Assembly: GCA_002914805.1 (NCBI GenBank)
Contig: JXTB01000287.1
Span: 264,502 to 328,501, forward strand
DNA length: 64,000 nucleotides
From: Parasponia andersonii
Lineage: Eukaryota; Streptophyta; Magnoliopsida; Rosales; Cannabaceae
Reading direction: 5' to 3'
Part shown: positions 58,218-64,000 of the stretch, piece by piece
How the letters are laid out: each line of letters opens with the position of its first letter
Numbering within the stretch: the first letter of the stretch is position 1
Translations under genes and position numbers: made by a program
Notes under the pieces: model-generated
What the model was told of the DNA's origin: nothing
The model's database searches: none
The model's input: the letters and a program-made list of their open reading frames with translations, nothing else

Positions 58218-59702
58218 TTGTCAGGACTTTTAGTGGCATGAGACATGTTCCAGATTTAAAAAGAAATCCTCTCTTTGAGTAATCTTGATTCAAAAAAGTA
58301 CAAGTACATTGGTAAAGGTAGAGTTCTGAAGGTTTCTAGAAGAGCTATTGTCATGATGAAGGGCTAGAAAAGATGTACAAAATTATATATCTTGTTGGGT
58401 TTTGTAGTTACCGGTAAAGCAACTTATTATGAGATTATGAAGTCACTAGACTTTGGCCTATGCATCTTTTGCATATGAGTGAGAATAGCATGGCCAAACT
58501 GAGTAAAATAGGACTTCTTGATGGGCAGAGTACTAATAAACTGAAGTTCTGTAAGTATTACAAATTTTGGGAAGCAGAAGAGAGCCAGATTTATAAAAGG
58601 CATCCACAACACAAAGGAAACAATGATTGAGAAGAGAGGTACTATGTATTTGCTAATGATTATCGATGATTTCTCTAAAAATCTTTGGGTATTCTTCCTG
58701 AAGCAGAAGAATGATGTGTTACCTACATTTAAGGAGTGGTGGAAGACAATGATTGAGAAGCAAACAAGGAAGCATATTAAATGTCTCCACACTGAAAATA
58801 GCTACGAGTTTTATTATAATGAGTTTTATATTATTCAAAAGTTAGAAGGAATTGAGAGATACTTAGTAATTCGTCGTATTCTATAACAAAAATATGTGGC
58901 AGAGCATATGAATAGGACTTTGATCGAGAGAGTACATTATATGTTATCCAATGCTTACTTAGCTAAGTCCTTTTGGGCCAAAGCTGCTTCTACAACCTAT
59001 TTTCTAATTAATCAATCTCTTTTAATTTCTATTGAGGAAAAAACTCCAAAAGAGGTATGGTCTAGTATTCCTGCTAATTATTCTAATTTGAAGACATTTG
59101 GATTTCCTGGCTATGCTCATGTTGATAATGGAAAGTTAGAACTTAGATCTATGAAGTGTATTTTTCTAGACTATAAAGCTGGTATTAAAGGATATAAGCT
59201 ACGGTATCTAGAAACTCAAAAAATCATACTGAGTACAGATGTTTTTGTGATGAATCTATTATATTTCGTGATTTGCCTCTTAGAGATTCTAGTCAAAAGC
59301 ATCAGCAGAAATCAAACACTTAGGTGGAGCTTGAGATTGGGTTAGAATCTATACTAGTGGCTATATCTCAGTCAATTTCCTCTTCACCATCATCTCCACC
59401 ACTAGCATAATCACGGTATTCAATTGCTAAAAATTGGCCTAGAAGAGATATTAGACCTCTATAAAGGTATGCTGAGGCTGATTTAGTTGCTTATATTTTG
59501 AATGTAGCCGAAGATATTGATTCCAATGAAGAACTTTCCACTTATACAGAAGCAGTTTGTTCTGACGACTTTGGCAAATAGATGACTACTATACAGAAAA
59601 AGATGGAATCACTTCATAAGAATGAAACGTGGGATTTGGCAAAACTACCTAAGGGTAAGAAAGCTGTTCATTGAAGAAGCCCAGTATAAGACAAGGCTAG
59701 TA
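58218..59702 (+). pseudogene. copia integrase and start of reverse transcriptase, broken
   Basis: Integrase core frames 58623-58886 (MYLLMIIDDFSKNLWVFFLK, KCLHTENSYEF) and 58896-59345 (AEHMNRTLIERVHYMLSNA, FGFPGYAHV...KCIFLDY). In the core, the Asp of LHTDN is Glu. Reverse transcriptase begins at about 59520 with KKMESLHKNETWDLAKLPKG and breaks off after TATAAGACAAGGCTAGTA (YKTRLV). Confidence 0.85.
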
Positions 59703-62700
59703 TGAGAATGTATAGATTTATTTTTTATTTTTTAAATTATTTCTAAAGAGGATGTGTAGGATCAAAGGAATTAGAATTTAGCTTAATTAAGGTCATGTTT
59801 GATATACTGTATAAATACTTTGTGTTGTATTAATTAAACATAATACAATGTTTGATTATGTCACGTGCTAGGTTACATGATCGGGGGGACGACGTCTCCA
59901 CAGGTATATCGACAGCCCGGGCTTGGGCCACTCTCTCGATCTGTATCGGTCTACACTCTGAGTCGATTGGTGGACCAGCTCTCACCATTTCACATCCGAC
60001 TAGGGTGCATAGCTGGCCGCCATCTGAAAGGGCTATATTTAGGTTCTAGATGTAGACTTTACAGATGTATTTTCTTGAGTTGTAAAGCATGGTTCAATTC
60101 GACCTTTACTTGGTATTATGGCTATGCATAATCTTGAGCTTGAATAGATAGATGTGAAGACAATATTTGTAATATCAAGTTTGTTACTTAGCTTAAAATT
60201 TTACTATGTTTATTTAAATTATTTAATCACATAAATTAAATAGTTATGCACTAACGAATTTTGTGGAATACAAACATGAAAGCCAAATTTAACCACGTGT
60301 GCCTAATAAAAAGAAAAAGTTATGCATTTCCAAATTTGTGCATATAATTATTGTTTAATGTGTTGAGTGTTTGATTAATTAATTTTAATATTAACTTCTT
60401 AATATGTTAATTTAATAAGCAATATTAATTTTCTTTTTCAAACATATGATAATAGAATAGTTAGTATATATTCATCTATTTAAGTTTGATTAGATATATA
60501 ATATGGTATATATGACTATTACCATTATTAATATGGTTTGCACTTAATTAATTATGTTTGTTATTGGGCTCTAAATTTAGCCCAATAGGAGAATCCAAAT
60601 TGAAGTTGTTAATATGGCTTGTTTGTATTTGGACTCTAAATGTTTTAGTCCAATAATTACTTATTTTGATATAAGAAAGCCCAAATTAAAATTTCTAATA
60701 ATGCTAGCCCAAATTATAGATTAAGTATTATATATATTATATATATATTTGATTTAATAAAGTAATCTTAGAAAAATGAAAAGAGAAAAGAAAAGAGAGA
60801 AAAAAAAAGAATAATTGACAACCTTTGCTAAGTTAGCAATATATCATATTAGGAATATTTTTATCATTTGTATACTATTACTTTGTTAATGGTGGAGTTG
60901 ACAAAATATGTTATTAGTTTACATCTCACTAGCCATTAAAGCAAAAGAAATTAATTAATAATATTAAAAAATAAATAAATTTTGAAAAGTGTAAGATAGT
61001 ATAGTTTAATACATTAACTATTTGAAAGGTGCATTCATTATATTGATTAAATAGATACTAAATGCAAAGATGATATTGTCTACATATTATATATCCACAC
61101 GTTGTTATTAAATATTGTACTGCTTTTATAATTGGAAGAACATAGTGGAAATTAATTAATTTCATGATCAAAAGATAACAAATAAAAAAAAGGTGAATAA
61201 AGTTAAGTAAGTGGTGTAATTATTATTAATTTTAAATATATATATATATTATTTAAATATATTTTATATTCACAGTAAGCCTATAAATAGGGCACTATCT
61301 TGTAACCACAATCTACTTTCTTCCTTTATTTCTCTCTATCTCTTTTTCTCTCATAATTGTGGTAGTCTATAAGGATTTCAAGAAGTTTCCTAAAATTTTC
61401 TTTAAGATTCAAGAAAAAGTAATTCTTAGAACTCTTAGTCTTTCAACATTAATATATTTTACTACACTTAGGTTCAAATTCAATCTATAATATTTGGAGT
61501 AAAAAATTTTGTTAAGGTCTGAAATTTTGATGAGAAATCTTTCTATATATCTATTTAATTTCTGGAAAGTTTAATATTTATATCTTATTCCTATGATTTT
61601 ATAGAACTCTTTTTATGCATATTGGTTGTCACCTAAGAAAAGCTGAAAAATAAATTTTATCAAGTTTGTTCTATGCTTTTAGAGGATAAACATTTTTAAT
61701 TTGAGTTAAAAAATTTTAAAACATATTCATATATATGTTAACTCATATTCTGGAAAGTTTTGTGACATCATGATTTTATTTCTAATCATTATTAAATTTT
61801 CTTTATTTATTGCCTTTGCAAATGGTAAATCTGATATTTTTGTTTATCCAAGATAATATTGTTAAAATCTTATTCTACTGATTTTATTTAGGCTTGTAAA
61901 TTTTATTAGATACTAATATATAAGTCATAAGAGACTCAAAATATTTTTCGAATTTTTGAAAATATTAATAATTAATTATGATTTTTGAAATGACATATTA
62001 TTTTGTAAGTTTAGTGCTGTCATGAATTTTAAGATATATGTGCTGCGTAATAATATAATTTTGAATCCCTAATTTTTGTCTATGCGTAAAAATGTGTTAG
62101 AGATACTTTCTTAAAATATCAAGATTTTTGGGTATACAAAAATAATTCTATAAAATTCAAAAATGGTTTGGTGTTTTAATAGTTTTTATCAAATTTTAAT
62201 TTATAAATTAGAAATTAGTAAAAGCAAGCTAAAACTTATTAAAAAAATTCTAAATAATTTTTTATAACTTTATTTTTATGTTATAATATTATCAGTAAAT
62301 TTTCAAAATAAATGAAGTTTTGTATTAGCATCTAAAATTCTTTAAGTATGCACTACTTGTTAAAATTTTTACTTTAAGTATGCATTTCTTGTTAAAATTT
62401 TTGCTTTAAGTATGTGCTATTTGTTATGTAATTGTGATTATACTAATATGTTGTTATATATTCTGTAATAATAGTTACATTAAGTATGTAAATATGTCAT
62501 GAATACATGTATACAAATATGTCATAAACATGCGTATACATAATTGCACGAAAAAAAATTATGATTTTCAAGAAAATTAATTTTTTTTTTAAATTATGTA
62601 TCAAAAACTACATTTGAAGAAAAATATTTTCTTTAAGTGTATGTTAAGTTCTTAAAAAGAGTGTTAGTAACTAATTGATTTATCCACAATCATTATGTTA

Positions 62701-63380
62701 ATAATGAAAGTTTAAATTGTGATACTAGTCATTGTAGTACGATAGCTATATGGGTTCCGAATAGCTATAGGATTACATATGTTTGTCATGATACTATCTT
62801 TATGGCCCATCACTTCCGATAGATTTGGTATTACACTATGTTGAGTACAAATATGAAAAGTTTATGAAATGAAAATATTTGTGAATAAGATGTTTCAAAA
62901 AAAAAAGGATACATAGTTATTATTCTAAAAGTATACTATTCATGTGACATGACATTCATTGCATGTATAAGATTTACTTACTGAGTACAAGCTCATTCTA
63001 TTCATTTAAATTTTCTAGATGAGCAATAATTCCTATTAGAAGTTAGTTGGCAATGGTAGAAACCCAAATGGCAATAAAATATTTTAAGCAATTTTATGTT
63101 CTTACATTCAAATATTTAATTATTTGAACAAAATTGAGTGTGGTTTTATTTTTATGAAGTGTATGAATTTAATTTCTATTTTGAGACTTAATATTAATTA
63201 TGAAATAAAATAAATCTTCATTAAAAAGTATTTCTTTAATTTAATTACAAATAGTAATGCTTAAAAGAAAATGAAATTTTCAAAAAAAAATTGATCGATC
63301 TTCTACTTTAACCTTATAAGACAAAACTATGAATTGACATTTTTTTCTATTTAGATTTACGTAATGTTATAGTATTCTCA
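59703..63380. mobile_element. 3.7-kb LTR-like insert (probable solo LTR) in the copia
   Basis: Ends are TGAGAAT...ATTCTCA, a TG/CA inverted terminus. No coding region is seen. 59850-60060 is GC-rich. A Pol II-type promoter, ctataaatag, sits at 61281-61290, followed by a pyrimidine-rich start region. 62930-63040 contains tgacattcattgcatg and cttactgagtacaagctcat, phrases that recall Tekay/Del gypsy LTRs. It has no target duplication, and about 180 bp of copia reverse transcriptase that should lie at the junction is missing. Confidence 0.5.
61281..61290 (+). promoter_or_regulatory. TATA box in the LTR-like insert
   Basis: ctataaatag, followed about 30 bases later by tgtaaccacaatctac and a pyrimidine-rich leader; fits a U3-R border on the plus strand. 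Confidence 0.6.
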
Positions 63381-64000
63381 CATCTACATGGAACAACTAG
63401 AAGGTTTTGTAGACTCAGGAAAGGAGCACTATGTGTGCTTGTTGAAAAAGTTTATGTATAGCCTAAAACAGTCACCTTGACAGTGGTATAAGAGATTTGA
63501 TTTATTTATAACCACTCATAATTTCAAAAGAAGCAGCTATGATAATTATGTTTACTTTAAGAAGAATGTTGATGGGCTTTTGTGCATCTACTCTTATACG
63601 TTGATAATATGTTGATTGTAGTCAAGGATAAAGAAGAGATTAGAAAAGTCAAAGTTCAGTGTAGTACATAGTTTGGGATGAAAGATTTGGGAGCGTCAAA
63701 GAAGATACTTGGAATAGAGATTCTAAGAGATAGAAAGGCAAGTAAATTATACCTAAGTCAGAAAGGGTACATTGAGAAAGTTTTGTAAAGATTTAATATG
63801 TAGAATATTAAACCTATTAGTGATCTATTAGCAGCTTATTTTAGATTTTCATCTACTTTATCTCTACAATTCAATGATGAAATTAATTATATGTCTGGAG
63901 TTCTATATTCTAGTGTAATGAGATCTTTTATGTATGCTTTGGTTCGTTCTCGTCCAAATTTATCATATGTAGTCAGCGATATTAGTAGATATATGACGAA
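63381..64000 (+). pseudogene. copia reverse transcriptase, continued
   Basis: Resumes with IYMEQLEGFVDSGKEHYVC and SLKQSP-QWYKRFD (a stop where Arg is expected). The catalytic motif reads YVDNMLIV at 63597-63620, Asp to Asn in the second catalytic Asp. Then come GASKKILGIEI and LYLSQKGYIEKVL to the window edge, with stops. Confidence 0.85.

Larger units (their letters stand above)
56638..64000 (+). mobile_element. copia retrotransposon, split in reverse transcriptase, runs off the window
   Basis: 5' LTR (about 56638-57172), primer site (57180-57192), gag, protease, integrase (to 59345), the first codons of reverse transcriptase (to 59702), a 3.68-kb insertion, then reverse transcriptase from 63381 to the window edge. 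Domain order and the chccggttaaag-type leader fit a Tork-like copia. Stops and shifts are frequent. Confidence 0.85.

Noticed and set aside
59852..60131. two frames in the GC-rich part of the LTR-like insert
   Set aside because: Overlapping frames without motifs; base composition explains them better than coding.

Overview
This is plant nuclear DNA, almost certainly from a eudicot. It has a multi-exon malectin-like/leucine-rich-repeat receptor kinase gene with GT-AG introns, plant-type LTR retrotransposons (Ty1/copia; Ty3/gypsy Athila and Tat lineages), a MULE remnant, MITEs and long AT-rich intergenic tracts. The species cannot be named from the sequence alone. Only two host gene loci are visible, both on the minus strand. 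A complete 13-exon receptor kinase (3866-7896, 879 codons) lies near the left end. A truncated paralogue of it (54803-56545) keeps part of the malectin domain and the LRRs but no kinase. About 47 kb of nested transposons separates them, so they look like an old tandem pair.

Left to right: 1-3079 is a degraded minus-strand copia element whose gag is split by a TIR-type DNA element (about 826-1929). 3866-7896 is the receptor kinase. 8000-10427 is AT-rich, with TA microsatellites, two MITEs and a ~104-bp minisatellite. 10428-41524 is one nested stack. The outer element is a SIRE-like copia on the plus strand, with 5-bp target duplications ATCTA/GTCTA and the interrupted minisatellite resuming directly after it. 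Its 5' LTR contains a second copia (10670-19344). Its 3' LTR contains a MULE remnant (about 24306-26661), an 11.8-kb Athila element on the minus strand (26846-38616, target duplication GTTAT) and an antisense solo LTR (39163-40972, target duplication AGTGT) of the same family as the second copia.

42125-53299 is a Tat-lineage gypsy element on the minus strand (target duplication TTGAC) with dual RNase H domains and an opposite-strand spliced gene with its own TATA box. 53454-53665 is a third MITE and 53675-54252 a 301-bp tandem duplication. 54803-56545 is the receptor fragment. From about 56640 to the right edge is a plus-strand copia whose reverse transcriptase is split by a 3.7-kb LTR-like insert (59703-63380).

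The most unusual feature is the cargo of the Athila element. Between integrase and the 3' LTR, in sense orientation, it carries an intronless LOG-type (cytokinin riboside monophosphate phosphoribohydrolase) gene with its own TATA box. Upstream of that is a small basic, cysteine-rich reading frame broken at an A8 run, which resembles in layout the nucleic-acid-binding proteins of some plant RNA viruses. All the retroelement coding regions are broken by stops, and those whose original codon can be inferred are mostly C-to-T or G-to-A changes, as expected for silenced, methylated elements.
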